A stretch of DNA of 64,000 nucleotides, from assembly GCF_016892625.1 (NCBI RefSeq), contig NZ_JAFEMW010000007.1, positions 1 through 64,000 of the forward strand, written 5' to 3'. The stretch comes from Brevibacterium sp. RIT 803 (lineage in GTDB: Bacteria; Actinomycetota; Actinomycetes; Actinomycetales; Brevibacteriaceae). How positions within the stretch are numbered: the stretch's first letter is position 1; each line of letters begins with the position of its first letter. Below the pieces are notes generated by a model. It was given only the letters and a program-made list of their open reading frames with translations, did no database searches and was not told the DNA's origin. Below, one piece after another: positions 8,580-18,094 of this stretch. Position numbers and translations under genes: made by a program.

Positions 8580-9613
8580 CGCCAGTCGCCAACGCAGCAG
8601 CACCGGTTGATCGACGTGCGCCTGAGGAATCGGGCGCACCGATCGACTGTGTGCTGTTCGACCTCGACGGCGTCGTCTACCACGGTCCGGAACCGATCCC
8701 CGGAGCAGTGGAGGGCATCAACTTCCTTCACGAGCAGTCCATCCCCGTCAATTATGTGACGAACAACGCTACCCGCACCGCCGAGGTGGTGGCGGAGCAC
8801 ATCTCCACGCTGGGAATCAACACGACACCGGCCGAGGTGACCACCTCGGCGCAGGTGCTGGCCGGACGGCTTGCCGAAAGATTCGGAACCGGGGCACTCA
8901 TCTACCTGGTGGGCACAACCGGACTGGCCACGGCGCTGGAATCCGAGGAACTGACACCGACACACAATCTGGATGACGGCCCCGTCGCCATCGCTCAGGG
9001 CCTCGACCCGGACATCACGTACCAGGCGATCGTGCGCGCCTGTGAAGCGATCACATCAGGCATCGAATGGTGGGCGACCAACCCCGACTATTCGATGGTC
9101 GGGCCCAGGAGCCGAGTCCCGGGCAACGGGGCATTCATCGACATGCTCTCCAAACTCACCGGTGCTCAGCCGACCGTCGTCGGCAAACCCTCCCCGCACA
9201 TGATGGAGTTCGCGGCACACAGGATCGGAGCCAAACGACCTCTGATGGTCGGAGATCGCCTCGACACGGATATCGAAGGAGGGAACTCAGCAGGGTTCGA
9301 GACCGCTCTCGTCCTCACCGGCGTCCACGACATTCACGACGCCCTCCACGCCCGTCCCGGTCTGCGTCCCACCTATATCCTGCCCAGCCTGCGTGGCCTG
9401 CCGAAGCTCATCGACAGCGAGGACACGCAAAGATCGGCCGTCGGAGCACCTGGATCCATGGGCTCACGGATCGTCGATGGTCAACTGTGCCTGGACGATT
9501 CTGCCCACGACGGGGCCGCCGTCGTCGAGGACGCTCTCCGACTAGCATGGGAGGCGGTGGACCGCGGCGATGACGTGGCTCCAGGGAATCTGCCACGGAG
9601 GATCCATGACTGA
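8576..9613 (+). CDS. HAD-superfamily sugar/glycerol phosphate phosphatase
   Basis: A 345-residue HAD hydrolase of the NagD/PGP type. Motif I DLDGVV, motif II TNN, the motif III Lys in VGKPSP and motif IV GDRLDTDI are all present. The M. tuberculosis orthologue Rv1692 has been described as a glycerol 3-phosphate phosphatase acting in polar lipid recycling; the same reaction is inferred here from position and family. Its GTG start overlaps the stop of the upstream gene (GTGA), so translation is probably coupled. The last ~60 residues after the HAD core are of unknown role. Confidence 0.88.
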   Translation: MTPVANAAAPVDRRAPEESGAPIDCVLFDLDGVVYHGPEPIPGAVEGINFLHEQSIPVNYVTNNATRTAEVVAEHISTLGINTTPAEVTTSAQVLAGRLAERFGTGALIYLVGTTGLATALESEELTPTHNLDDGPVAIAQGLDPDITYQAIVRACEAITSGIEWWATNPDYSMVGPRSRVPGNGAFIDMLSKLTGAQPTVVGKPSPHMMEFAAHRIGAKRPLMVGDRLDTDIEGGNSAGFETALVLTGVHDIHDALHARPGLRPTYILPSLRGLPKLIDSEDTQRSAVGAPGSMGSRIVDGQLCLDDSAHDGAAVVEDALRLAWEAVDRGDDVAPGNLPRRIHD

Positions 9614-9863
9614 ACCGATGCACGAACCACAGCAGAATAACGAACCACAGCCGGCCGAAGCGCCGAGCCAACCGGCATCGCAGAGCCGACCTGTGCCACA
9701 GGCACCCACCCAGGCACCCACACCGGCATCTGTCAACGGTGATGTGCCGGTTGAAAGCTGGCGCCGTGACCTTGAGCAGATCGACCAAGCACCCAGCACC
9801 GAACGACACGGACTCCTGTCTGCCTTGCTGGATGACCTCGACTCTCAGGTGAGTTCATTGTGA
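9606..9863 (+). CDS. Small conserved-position protein (Rv1693-like)
   Basis: An 85-residue protein with a Pro/Gln-rich N-terminal half and an amphipathic C-terminus (LLSALLDDLDSQVSSL). It occupies the place of Rv1693, a small protein between the phosphatase and tlyA. ATG 9606 is chosen because GGAGG lies 4 nt upstream; an ATG twelve bases later is an alternative. It overlaps the phosphatase end by 8 nt and its TGA overlaps the tlyA GTG. Function unknown. Confidence 0.7.
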   Translation: MTEPMHEPQQNNEPQPAEAPSQPASQSRPVPQAPTQAPTPASVNGDVPVESWRRDLEQIDQAPSTERHGLLSALLDDLDSQVSSL

Positions 9864-10663
9864 GCCGACTCGACCGCGAACTGGTCGAACGGGAACTGAT
9901 CGCCACCCGGTCCCGAGCGGCACGGGAGATCGCCGCCGGACGGGTCAGCATCAACGGCCGAGCAGCCGCGAAGCCCTCGCAGGATGTGACGGATGCCGAC
10001 GAGCTCACAGTCACAGAACCCGACCCCTGGGTGGCACGCAGCGCGCACAAACTCCTCGGCGCACTGGAGTCCTTCTCCATCACCGACTTCGCGGGCAGAA
10101 CCGCGCTCGACGCCGGTGCCTCCACCGGCGGATTCACCCAGGTCCTCCTGCACCGGGGAGCGAAGGAAGTCTGGGCCGTCGATGTCGGTCACGACCAGTT
10201 CGACGCGGGGCTTCGCCAGGACTCACGAGTCCGTGTCCGGGAGGGCCTCAACCTGCGTGAGCTGGAGAGCTCCGACGTGCCGCAGGTCGATGTGGTCGTC
10301 GCCGACGTGTCATTCATCTCCCTGCGACTGCTGTTGGCTCCGCTGCTGGCAGCCACACAGTCCACGGGCGAACTGCTCCTCATGGTCAAACCCCAATTCG
10401 AACTCGCCCGCGGTGCACTCGACAAGCACGGCGTCGTCTCCACCGTGAGCAAGCGACGGCGGGCCCTTGACTCCGTCCTCGCCGGCATCGCCGATCACGA
10501 GGCCCGCGTAGTCGACGTGGCAGGCTCCGTGCTTCCCGGTCCCAGTGGAAACCTGGAGTACTTCCTGCGTGTTCGACCAGGGAAAACACGAACCGAGTCC
10601 GATAGGCTCAACGAGGCGGACATCGCAACCCATCTGGATCAGATCATGAGAGGAGAGCCGTGA
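9860..10663 (+). CDS. tlyA: TlyA 16S/23S rRNA 2'-O-methyltransferase
   Basis: A 267-residue protein with an N-terminal S4 RNA-binding domain (residues 1-60) and an FtsJ/RrmJ-like SAM methyltransferase domain with SAM motif LDAGASTGGFTQVLL. TlyA methylates C1409 of 16S and C1920 of 23S rRNA in mycobacteria, which makes ribosomes sensitive to capreomycin. The start is GTG overlapping the upstream stop. Start and stop both overlap neighbours, so the gene is embedded in the operon. Confidence 0.93.
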   Translation: MSRLDRELVERELIATRSRAAREIAAGRVSINGRAAAKPSQDVTDADELTVTEPDPWVARSAHKLLGALESFSITDFAGRTALDAGASTGGFTQVLLHRGAKEVWAVDVGHDQFDAGLRQDSRVRVREGLNLRELESSDVPQVDVVVADVSFISLRLLLAPLLAATQSTGELLLMVKPQFELARGALDKHGVVSTVSKRRRALDSVLAGIADHEARVVDVAGSVLPGPSGNLEYFLRVRPGKTRTESDRLNEADIATHLDQIMRGEP

Positions 10664-11601
10664 GCCGACACATCATGGTGCTGCTGCATCCCCAGCGCGA
10701 GGAATCAGCAGTGGCAGCAGTGAGCGTGTGGAAGGCGCTCCTCGACGACGGAATCACCCCAGTCGTCCTCGACGAAGAGGTCCTCGACTTCGCTGAACGC
10801 AGTTCTCACGCCGACGTGCAGCAGGAACTCCTCAGCCGCTGCGAGGTCATCGAGCCAGCCCAGCTCGCGACCTGGAAGACCAGATGCGAACTCGTCATCG
10901 TCCTCGGCGGTGACGGCACTATCCTGCGGGCAGCCGAACGCTTCCACGGTTCCGGCGTCCCACTCATGGGCGTCAACCTCGGACATGTGGGATTCCTCGC
11001 CGAAAGCGAAAGGGAAGACCTCGCCGAGGCGGTCCATCGCGCCTCCCAGCGTGACTACCTGGTTGAGGAGCGCCTCGCCCTGGACGTCACCGTCTGGCAC
11101 GAGGGAGAGGCCATCTACAACGCCTGGGCCCTCAACGAGGCGACAATCGAGAAGACGTCGAAGGCCCGCATGATCGACGTCGTCCTCGGCGTCGACGCTC
11201 GACCGGTATCGTCGTTCGGCTGCGACGGAGTCATCCTGGCAACACCGACCGGTTCGACCGCGTATGCCTTCTCGGCAGGCGGCCCCATCGTCTGGCCCGA
11301 GGTCGAAGCACTGCTGCTCATCCCGATCTCAGCCCATGCCCTGTTCACCGAACCGCTCGTCGTCAACCCAGACTCCCGCCTCGGCGTGGAGATCTCGCCG
11401 CGCAATCCCGACTTCTCCGCCGTCCTGTGGTGCGACGGCCGGAGAGCCCTCGAGCTGCCAGCCGGGGCGCGGATCGAAGCCAAACGTTCACAGTCACCGA
11501 TCAAACTGGCCCGACTTCACACCGGCCCCTTCACCGATCGATTGGTGGCGAAGTTCCGACTGCCCGTCTCCGGTTGGCGGGGACCGATCGAGGAGGCGTA
11601 G
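10660..11601 (+). CDS. nadK: NAD kinase
   Basis: A 313-residue ATP-NAD kinase producing NADP. The GGDGT motif (LGGDGTILRAAE), NLGHVGFLAE and the substrate motif TPTGSTAYAFSAGGP are intact. The GTG start overlaps the tlyA stop, and the stop is followed immediately by the recN ATG. Position is identical to ppnK (Rv1695). Confidence 0.95.
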   Translation: MSRHIMVLLHPQREESAVAAVSVWKALLDDGITPVVLDEEVLDFAERSSHADVQQELLSRCEVIEPAQLATWKTRCELVIVLGGDGTILRAAERFHGSGVPLMGVNLGHVGFLAESEREDLAEAVHRASQRDYLVEERLALDVTVWHEGEAIYNAWALNEATIEKTSKARMIDVVLGVDARPVSSFGCDGVILATPTGSTAYAFSAGGPIVWPEVEALLLIPISAHALFTEPLVVNPDSRLGVEISPRNPDFSAVLWCDGRRALELPAGARIEAKRSQSPIKLARLHTGPFTDRLVAKFRLPVSGWRGPIEEA

Positions 11602-13305
11602 ATGATTTCCGAACTGAGAATCTCCCACCTCGGCGTGATCGCCGAAGCAGAGGTCGAACTCTCTACAGGCTTCACCGTCGTGACCGGTGAGACCGGTGCC
11701 GGTAAGACGATGTTCGTCTCAGCACTGAGCCTGCTCATGGGCCGCAAGGTCGGTGCAGGTGTGGTTCGCAAAGGTGCGGAGAAGGCAGAGGTCGAGGGCA
11801 TCTTCTCCGCCGTCACCGACTCCGTGCGCTCCCGCATCGAAGAGGCCGGAGGCAACGCCGAGGACGAAGCGATCATCTCCCGCACCGTGGCACAGAAGGG
11901 ACGCGCCCGCGCCACCGCCGGTGGACGCACCGTCCCCATCTCGGTGCTGACCGAGATCTCCGATGAGCTCATCACCCTCCACGGACAGTCCGAACAGCTG
12001 CGACTCAAAGGTCCCGCCCAACAGCGGCAGCTGCTCGACGCAGCGGGAGGCCCCGAACTCGAGGCCGTGGCCGGCAGATATCGTGCAGCATTTGAGAACT
12101 GGCGCGAAACCCAGACCCGGGTCGCCCGAATCAAGGACAGTACCGCGGCCAGACGGGAGAGGATCCTGTGGCTGGGCGGCTGCCTGGAAGCCATCGACAA
12201 GGTCCGACCAGTCCCGGGTGAAGATGAGGCACTGACCGCGCAGGCTGCGAAGCTCGGAGCCGCGGCTGAGATCACACAGGCCGTCGGCAGTGCCCACGAC
12301 CTCCTCCTCGGCAGCGAACTCGACGATGCCGGTGCCGCCGTCGACCACGTGCACCAAGCGATCAGCGCACTGACCGACGTGGAATCCGCGGACCCGGAAC
12401 TGGCTCGAATCAAGGACGCCCTCAACGATGCGGTCCTGCGCCTGTCCGATTCCGCCGCAGAGCTCAGCTCCTATCTCACCGGATTCGACGAACTGGGGGA
12501 GACCTCACTTGAAGAGACCGAAGCTCGCAGAGCCGAACTCGGATCACTGGCCGCCTATGGGCAGGACGTGGCCGAAGTCCTGGACTTCGAAACACGCTCA
12601 GCCCAGGAACTGGCCGAGCTCGAAGCCGATGACCGCGACCTCGGACAGCTCGACGTCGAACTCGAGGCAGCACGCAGCGCAATGGAAGCAGCCGGCAGCG
12701 CCCTGACAGAGATCAGAACCGCCACGGCAGAATCCTTCTCCCGCGCCGTGAGCGCAGAGCTCGCAGCCCTGTCGATGCCGAAGGCCCAGGTGACATTCGA
12801 ACTCACCGAACGGGAACCGACAGCACACGGGTGCGACGATGTCCGCCTCACCTTCGCCCCACACGATTCCTCTGCCGGTGATGACATCGGCAAGGTCGCC
12901 AGCGGTGGTGAGCTCTCACGCGTGATGCTCGCCATCGAAGTCGTCCGCGCGGCAGGGGAAGCCATCCCCACCTACGTCTTCGACGAAGTCGACGCCGGTG
13001 TCGGAGGAAAGGCCGCCATCGAGATCGGTCGACGCCTGGCCAAACTTGCTGAGAACGCACAGGTCATCGTCGTCACCCATCTGCCCCAGGTCGCAGCCTG
13101 GGCGGACACCCACGTCACCATCGTCAAGGACGACGACGCCGAGACCGTGAAATCCGGCGTCAGAGAACTCAGCGAAGACGAACGGGTCATCGAGCTCTCA
13201 CGGATGCTCGCCGGAATGGAGGACTCCTCCTCGGCGAAGGCCCATGCAGCCGAACTCCTCGACTCAGCACGGCAGGTCAAGACCGGTCAGACGGCGCTGA
13301 CATGA
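11602..13305 (+). CDS. recN: DNA repair protein RecN
   Basis: A 567-residue SMC-like ATPase for double-strand break repair. Walker A GETGAGKT is near residue 30, the ABC signature VASGGELSR near 431 and Walker B YVFDEVDAGVGG near 457. Between them lies a coiled-coil region broken near the middle, as expected for RecN. It starts directly after the nadK stop. Confidence 0.95.
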   Translation: MISELRISHLGVIAEAEVELSTGFTVVTGETGAGKTMFVSALSLLMGRKVGAGVVRKGAEKAEVEGIFSAVTDSVRSRIEEAGGNAEDEAIISRTVAQKGRARATAGGRTVPISVLTEISDELITLHGQSEQLRLKGPAQQRQLLDAAGGPELEAVAGRYRAAFENWRETQTRVARIKDSTAARRERILWLGGCLEAIDKVRPVPGEDEALTAQAAKLGAAAEITQAVGSAHDLLLGSELDDAGAAVDHVHQAISALTDVESADPELARIKDALNDAVLRLSDSAAELSSYLTGFDELGETSLEETEARRAELGSLAAYGQDVAEVLDFETRSAQELAELEADDRDLGQLDVELEAARSAMEAAGSALTEIRTATAESFSRAVSAELAALSMPKAQVTFELTEREPTAHGCDDVRLTFAPHDSSAGDDIGKVASGGELSRVMLAIEVVRAAGEAIPTYVFDEVDAGVGGKAAIEIGRRLAKLAENAQVIVVTHLPQVAAWADTHVTIVKDDDAETVKSGVRELSEDERVIELSRMLAGMEDSSSAKAHAAELLDSARQVKTGQTALT

Positions 13306-13320
13306 GAGAATGGGCGGACC

Positions 13321-14559
13321 ATGAAAGTGCGTAGAACCCGGGAGAAGCCCACAGTCCCAACCAGGTCCGGCCCGGCTCCTGCCAGACTCGATCGGCGGAC
13401 GAAAGACCTCACCAAGCGTTTGAGCGCAGGCGATATCGCGGTCATCAAACACGCCGACATCGACCGGATCTCCGCCGAGGCACTCGTTGCCTGCAGACCC
13501 GCCGCAGTCATCAATGCGGACAAGTCGATCTCCGGTCGCTACCCCAACCTGGGACCGGGAATCATCGTCGACGCCGGAATCCCGCTCATCGACGCCACCG
13601 GCCCGGAGATCTTCGACTTGGTCGAGGAGAACTCCCAGATCAGCATCGCCGATGACACAGTGCTCCTCGACGAGAAGGAGATCGCCACCGGCATCGTCCA
13701 GACCTCGGAGACGATCGCGGAGGACATGCACGCAGCCGAGGCCGGAATGAACTCCGTGCTCGTGGATTTCGTCGACAACACGATCGAATACATCCGCAAG
13801 GACTCGGACCTGCTCTCGGCCGAACTCGTCGTCCCCGAGGTCGCCACGAAGTTCGACGGCAGACACGCCCTCATCGTCGTCCGCGGCTACCACTACAAAG
13901 AGGACCTCGCGATCCTCGCCTCCTACATCCGGGAGTATCGTCCGCTTCTCGTCGGCGTGGACGGTGGAGCCGACGCCATCATCGAAGCCGGTTACAAACC
14001 CGACATGATCGTCGGCGATATGGACTCCGTGTCCGACACCGCGCTGACCTCCGGAGCCGAGATCGTCGTCCACGCCTACCGGGACGGAAACGCACCCGGA
14101 ACCGAGCGCGTCCATTCCCTGGGCGTCGACTGCGTCGCCTTCGCCGCCTCGGGCACCAGCGAGGACATCGCCATGCTGCTGGCCGACGACAAAGGCGCAA
14201 GCCTGATCGTGGCCGTGGGCACACACGACACCGTGATGGAATTTCTCGATAAGGGGCGAAAAGGCATGGCCTCGACATTCATCACGCGCCTGCGAGTGGG
14301 CTCGAAGCTCATCGACGCCAAGGGCGTATCGCTGCTGTACCGACAGCGGATCTCCAACCTGCAACTGAGCATCCTGATCATCGCGGGCCTCGTCGCACTC
14401 GGTGTGGCACTGTTCGCGACAGCTGCCGGCCAGACACTCATCGGGCTCGTCGGAGCTCAACTCGACGGGGTCTTCGGTTGGATCGGCTCCCTGTTCGGCG
14501 GCGACCCTGCTGCATCCTCAGAATCTGCCAGCATCATTCAAGGACTGACCAGTGATTGA
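13321..14559 (+). CDS. steA: SteA, thiamin-pyrophosphokinase-like envelope/septation protein
   Basis: A 412-residue protein resembling the catalytic fold of thiamin pyrophosphokinase (GVDGGADAII, MIVGDMDSVSD) with one C-terminal membrane helix near residues 345-370. In Corynebacterium glutamicum SteA and SteB form a complex at the division septum that affects envelope integrity and daughter cell separation; this is the Rv1697 orthologue. It overlaps steB by 8 nt. The ribosome site before the ATG is weak. Confidence 0.88.
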   Translation: MKVRRTREKPTVPTRSGPAPARLDRRTKDLTKRLSAGDIAVIKHADIDRISAEALVACRPAAVINADKSISGRYPNLGPGIIVDAGIPLIDATGPEIFDLVEENSQISIADDTVLLDEKEIATGIVQTSETIAEDMHAAEAGMNSVLVDFVDNTIEYIRKDSDLLSAELVVPEVATKFDGRHALIVVRGYHYKEDLAILASYIREYRPLLVGVDGGADAIIEAGYKPDMIVGDMDSVSDTALTSGAEIVVHAYRDGNAPGTERVHSLGVDCVAFAASGTSEDIAMLLADDKGASLIVAVGTHDTVMEFLDKGRKGMASTFITRLRVGSKLIDAKGVSLLYRQRISNLQLSILIIAGLVALGVALFATAAGQTLIGLVGAQLDGVFGWIGSLFGGDPAASSESASIIQGLTSD

Positions 14560-15502
14560 TTTTCGTTACCACCTTGTCTCTCTCGTCTCGGTCTTCCTGG
14601 CCCTGGCGGTGGGAATCGTCCTTGGCGCTGGACCGCTGAAGGAACCGATCGGTGAGTCCCTGCAGAGCCAGGTCGACTCACTGCGCGCAGACCGTGACGA
14701 TCTGCGCGCGAAGATCGATGCAGCCAACGGCAACATCGACAAGCAGAACGACTTCGTGACCTCTGCCGCCCCCGAACTCATCGGCGACACACTGAAGGGT
14801 GAAGACGTCAGCATCATCGGCGCACCGAAGGCCGACCCCGAACAGGTCGAAGAGGTCACCAACCGGATCAAGGAAGCTGGCGGAAAGATCGGGGGAGACG
14901 TCTCCTTCGTGGACAACACCCTGTCGCTGACGGACTCCAAAGACTTCCTCAAAACCTTGAGAGACTCGGTGCCGAGCCTGCCGAAGGACGACTCGACGGC
15001 GCTTCGGTCCGCTCTCGTCATCGCCCTCACCGGCAAAGCCACGATGCTCGAAAGCGGCAAGGACCGGGACGCTGCGGAGAAGAAGTCCTCCGGAATCTTC
15101 GATGCCTTCGTCGACGCAGGACGCCTGCGCACCGACACCGACCACAAGCCGACCTCGCTCTTCGTCGTCATCGATGATGAGAATTCGAAGCTCGCCGATG
15201 AGACCGAGCCCAGCCCCGAAGCGACCAATGACAAGGCAAACCGCACCCTCATCACTGATTTCATCAATTCGCTGACCTCTGACTCGAAGTCCGTGGTCGT
15301 AGCCGGAGACGCGGGATCGGCCCAGAACGGTCTCGTGTCCATCCTCAGGACCGAGAAGTCGCGGGCCAGCACCGTCGACGGACTCGGGCTGGGAGCCGGG
15401 GCCGTCATCACCGTCCGCGCCCTAGCCGCAGGCGAAGCCGGAACCCACGGCCACTACGGATTCTCCAATGATGCCGAAGAGATCATGCCAGGAAAGGACT
15501 GA
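14552..15502 (+). CDS. steB: SteB/MctB-like membrane-anchored protein
   Basis: A 316-residue protein with one N-terminal membrane helix (YHLVSLVSVFLALAVGIVL), then a coiled coil (about residues 35-65) and an extracytoplasmic domain. The M. tuberculosis orthologue Rv1698 (MctB) was linked to copper export, and the corynebacterial one (SteB) works with SteA at the septum. Starts at GTG inside the steA end. No Cys/His metal-site cluster is visible, which fits the SteB role better than copper binding (inference). Confidence 0.87.
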   Translation: MIDFRYHLVSLVSVFLALAVGIVLGAGPLKEPIGESLQSQVDSLRADRDDLRAKIDAANGNIDKQNDFVTSAAPELIGDTLKGEDVSIIGAPKADPEQVEEVTNRIKEAGGKIGGDVSFVDNTLSLTDSKDFLKTLRDSVPSLPKDDSTALRSALVIALTGKATMLESGKDRDAAEKKSSGIFDAFVDAGRLRTDTDHKPTSLFVVIDDENSKLADETEPSPEATNDKANRTLITDFINSLTSDSKSVVVAGDAGSAQNGLVSILRTEKSRASTVDGLGLGAGAVITVRALAAGEAGTHGHYGFSNDAEEIMPGKD

Positions 15503-15503
15503 G

Positions 15504-16373
15504 ATGATCCGCTCACTCGTCAGCTCCGCCGTCGCCGGCTTCCTCGGCTACACGGCGACTAAGGCGATCCTGTCCTCGAAGCTGCGCACCCATGACAAGG
15601 TCGTGCGCACGAATCATGCCGGCCATGACGTCTCCCTCGTCGAAGGTCCAGCGGTCACAGCGGGACTGTTGGCAGGCAGCCTCCTCATCGAAGCGCCGCG
15701 TCAGCGCGCAGCGACCCTGCTGGTGACCACCGTTGCCGGAGGTCTGGGCGCGGTTGATGACTTCCTCGAATCCGGTGACTCGAAGGGACTGCGCGGCCAC
15801 CTCAGCGCACTGGCCCAAGGCCAGATCACAACCGGCGGGATCAAGATCATCGGAATCCCGCTGGCCTCGATCGCGGCTGCGACGATTCTGCGGACCGGGC
15901 GAGACAGCCGCGGGCTGTTCTCCTCGAACTCAACGACGGCAGAGCAGACCTGGTTCGGTTCCACGGTCGACGTCGTCGTCACCGGGGGAGTCATCGCCGG
16001 AACGGCCAACCTGTTCAACTTGCTCGATCTTCGCCCTGGACGCGCCCTCAAGGCAGGTCTGCTGACACTGTCCTTCATGCCCCACAAGCACGGCCTGACC
16101 TGGTCGCCCAGCGCAGCCATCGCCGGGGCCAGCGCCGCAGCGTGGCCAGACGACCTCGACGGTGCGGTGATGCTCGGCGACACGGGCGCCAACGCCCTCG
16201 GTGCCGCATTGGGAACGATCGTCGCCGAGAACTCGACAGCCACCCAGCGTGCGCTGGTGCTGTCTGGCCTAGTCGGCCTCACCCTGCTGAGTGAGAAGGT
16301 CTCGTTCACCTCCATCATCGAATCCACCCCCGGACTGCGTGAGATCGACGCCTTCGGCCGCGAGGCCGTGTGA
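15504..16373 (+). CDS. MraY/WecA-like polyprenyl-phosphate transferase homologue
   Basis: A 289-residue polytopic membrane protein that I read as a divergent member of the GT4 (MraY/WecA/TagO) superfamily. It keeps an early VEGPAVTAG segment where MraY has its conserved Gly-rich turn, an acidic GAVDDFLES motif, an Asn-rich NLFNLLDLRPGRALKAG in place of the MraY NxxNxxDGxDGLA, and MLGDTGANALGAALG matching the MGDxGSxxLG motif. It is shorter than MraY (about 360 residues) and lacks the usual C-terminal His motif. ATG 15504 follows AGGAAAGGA. Set between steB and murJ, it may load a lipid carrier for an envelope polymer. Substrate unknown. Confidence 0.65.
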   Translation: MIRSLVSSAVAGFLGYTATKAILSSKLRTHDKVVRTNHAGHDVSLVEGPAVTAGLLAGSLLIEAPRQRAATLLVTTVAGGLGAVDDFLESGDSKGLRGHLSALAQGQITTGGIKIIGIPLASIAAATILRTGRDSRGLFSSNSTTAEQTWFGSTVDVVVTGGVIAGTANLFNLLDLRPGRALKAGLLTLSFMPHKHGLTWSPSAAIAGASAAAWPDDLDGAVMLGDTGANALGAALGTIVAENSTATQRALVLSGLVGLTLLSEKVSFTSIIESTPGLREIDAFGREAV

Positions 16374-18094
16374 GTAAGCTGGTTCGAGTCTTCGCCTCTG
16401 CGGCGCTGCTCGTCTCGGTCATCACCCTCTTCACCCGCCTCATCGGGTTCCTGAGGTGGTTGGTCTTCTCGCCGACGGTGGGTGCCGGCACCGTCGGCAC
16501 CGCCTACCAGTCGGCGAACCAGGTTCCCAACATCCTCTTCGAAGTCGTCGCCGGCGGCGCGCTGGCCGGAGCAGTCATTCCGCTCCTGGCGATTCCCCTG
16601 GCACGTTCGGACAAGGAAACGGCGGGACGGATCGCCTCGGCGCTACTGACCTGGGCCGTCTCAGTCACTCTGCCGTTGAGCATCATCCTCGCGGTCTTCG
16701 CCGACCCGATCGCCAACCTGCTGATCGAGGATGGGGACGAGCAGCACAGAGCCACCGCGGTATTCCTGCTCATGTTCGCGCCTCAGCTCGTCCTCTACGG
16801 CATCGGCGCCGTGCTCACCGGTGTTCTCCAGGCACACCGGAAGTTCCTCTGGCCGGCATTCGCGCCGCTGCTCTCGAGCCTCGTCGTCATCGGATGCTAC
16901 TTCGCCTACCAGGCAGTCGGCGGCACCGACGGCACCTGGCAGTCCCACATCGGCTGGCTCGGCTGGGGCACCACGATCGGCGTCGCCGCCCTGGCACTGC
17001 CGCTGGCCCTGCCGATGCGCTCGACCGGTCTCAGGATCTCGCCCACCTGGACCTTCCCACCCGGGGTCGCCCACCGTGCACTGCGACTGGCCGGAGCAGG
17101 AATGGCCGCGCTGCTCGCTCAGCAGGCGGCAGTGGTGATGACGCTGCGAATGGCGAACTACTCCGGCGGTGAAGGCACCTACGTCCTGTTCGCCTACATC
17201 AACGCGGTCTACCTCCTGCCCTACGGGGTGCTCGCGATCCCACTGGTCACGGTCATGTTCCCCTCCTTGTCCGGATGGGTGGGACGGACCAAGGATCCCG
17301 ATGCGAGCGCCGAGGACCGAGAAACGGCCACCCTGCGCCTGCACCAACTGACGTCGACGACCACGACGGTCATCGTCAGCATCGGACTGCTGGGCACGGT
17401 GATCCTGATGACCGCAGCCGGCGCCCTGGAGACGTTCTTCACCGCCATCGATGCTGCCAGCGGACACGCATCAGCGCCCTTCTCTTCGATGAGCCAGGCG
17501 ATCATGGTCATGGCACTCGCAGTCCCCGGCTGGTCCTTCGTCGCCTGGGGGACGCGTGTCTTCTACGCCCTGGAACGTTCCCGCCACGCGGCCGTGGCCA
17601 CCACGGTCGGCTGGGTCTTCGTCATCGTCGGCATGGTGCTCGCGATCCTGGTCACGAACGCAGACGGAGACGCCGGTCTGACCCTCGTGGCAATCTGCGC
17701 CGGTTATGTCCTCGGCATGAGCGTTGCCGGCCTGTTCCTGCTCATCTCGATGCGCCGGGTCCTGGGAGCGGCTGGCCTGCGCGGCATTGTGCGCCGCAGC
17801 CTGCACTCCCTGCTGGCCGCGGCCGTCGCCTCAGTCGCCGGTGTCCTCGTGTCCGGGTGGCTGGTCGATTCTCTCGGCACCGCAGCCGTGGGCTCGGTGA
17901 TCAACGGCGTGGTCTCCGCCTTGGTCGGCGTGGTGATCTTCATCGGCATCATCGCCATCGACCGCAGCTATCTCACCGAGGTGCGCGGACTGCTGTCGAA
18001 TCGCCGAGGTGGTCCCGACCTCGCCGAACAGACCGACCCTGCCGTACAGGCGCCGCGACCGATCACTTCGACAGAGAATGAGGATGAGAGATGA
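16370..18094 (+). CDS. murJ: MurJ-family lipid II flippase
   Basis: A 574-residue MOP-superfamily flippase with about 14 membrane segments. The early conserved Arg-rich and Asn/Pro motifs (TRLIGFLRWLVFS, YQSANQVPNILFEVV) are typical of MurJ/MviN. It would move lipid-linked precursor across the membrane. GTG overlaps the stop of the MraY-like gene, and its stop overlaps the next glycosyltransferase. It is uncertain whether this is the only MurJ or a paralogue dedicated to the local glycan cluster. Confidence 0.88.
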   Translation: MSKLVRVFASAALLVSVITLFTRLIGFLRWLVFSPTVGAGTVGTAYQSANQVPNILFEVVAGGALAGAVIPLLAIPLARSDKETAGRIASALLTWAVSVTLPLSIILAVFADPIANLLIEDGDEQHRATAVFLLMFAPQLVLYGIGAVLTGVLQAHRKFLWPAFAPLLSSLVVIGCYFAYQAVGGTDGTWQSHIGWLGWGTTIGVAALALPLALPMRSTGLRISPTWTFPPGVAHRALRLAGAGMAALLAQQAAVVMTLRMANYSGGEGTYVLFAYINAVYLLPYGVLAIPLVTVMFPSLSGWVGRTKDPDASAEDRETATLRLHQLTSTTTTVIVSIGLLGTVILMTAAGALETFFTAIDAASGHASAPFSSMSQAIMVMALAVPGWSFVAWGTRVFYALERSRHAAVATTVGWVFVIVGMVLAILVTNADGDAGLTLVAICAGYVLGMSVAGLFLLISMRRVLGAAGLRGIVRRSLHSLLAAAVASVAGVLVSGWLVDSLGTAAVGSVINGVVSALVGVVIFIGIIAIDRSYLTEVRGLLSNRRGGPDLAEQTDPAVQAPRPITSTENEDER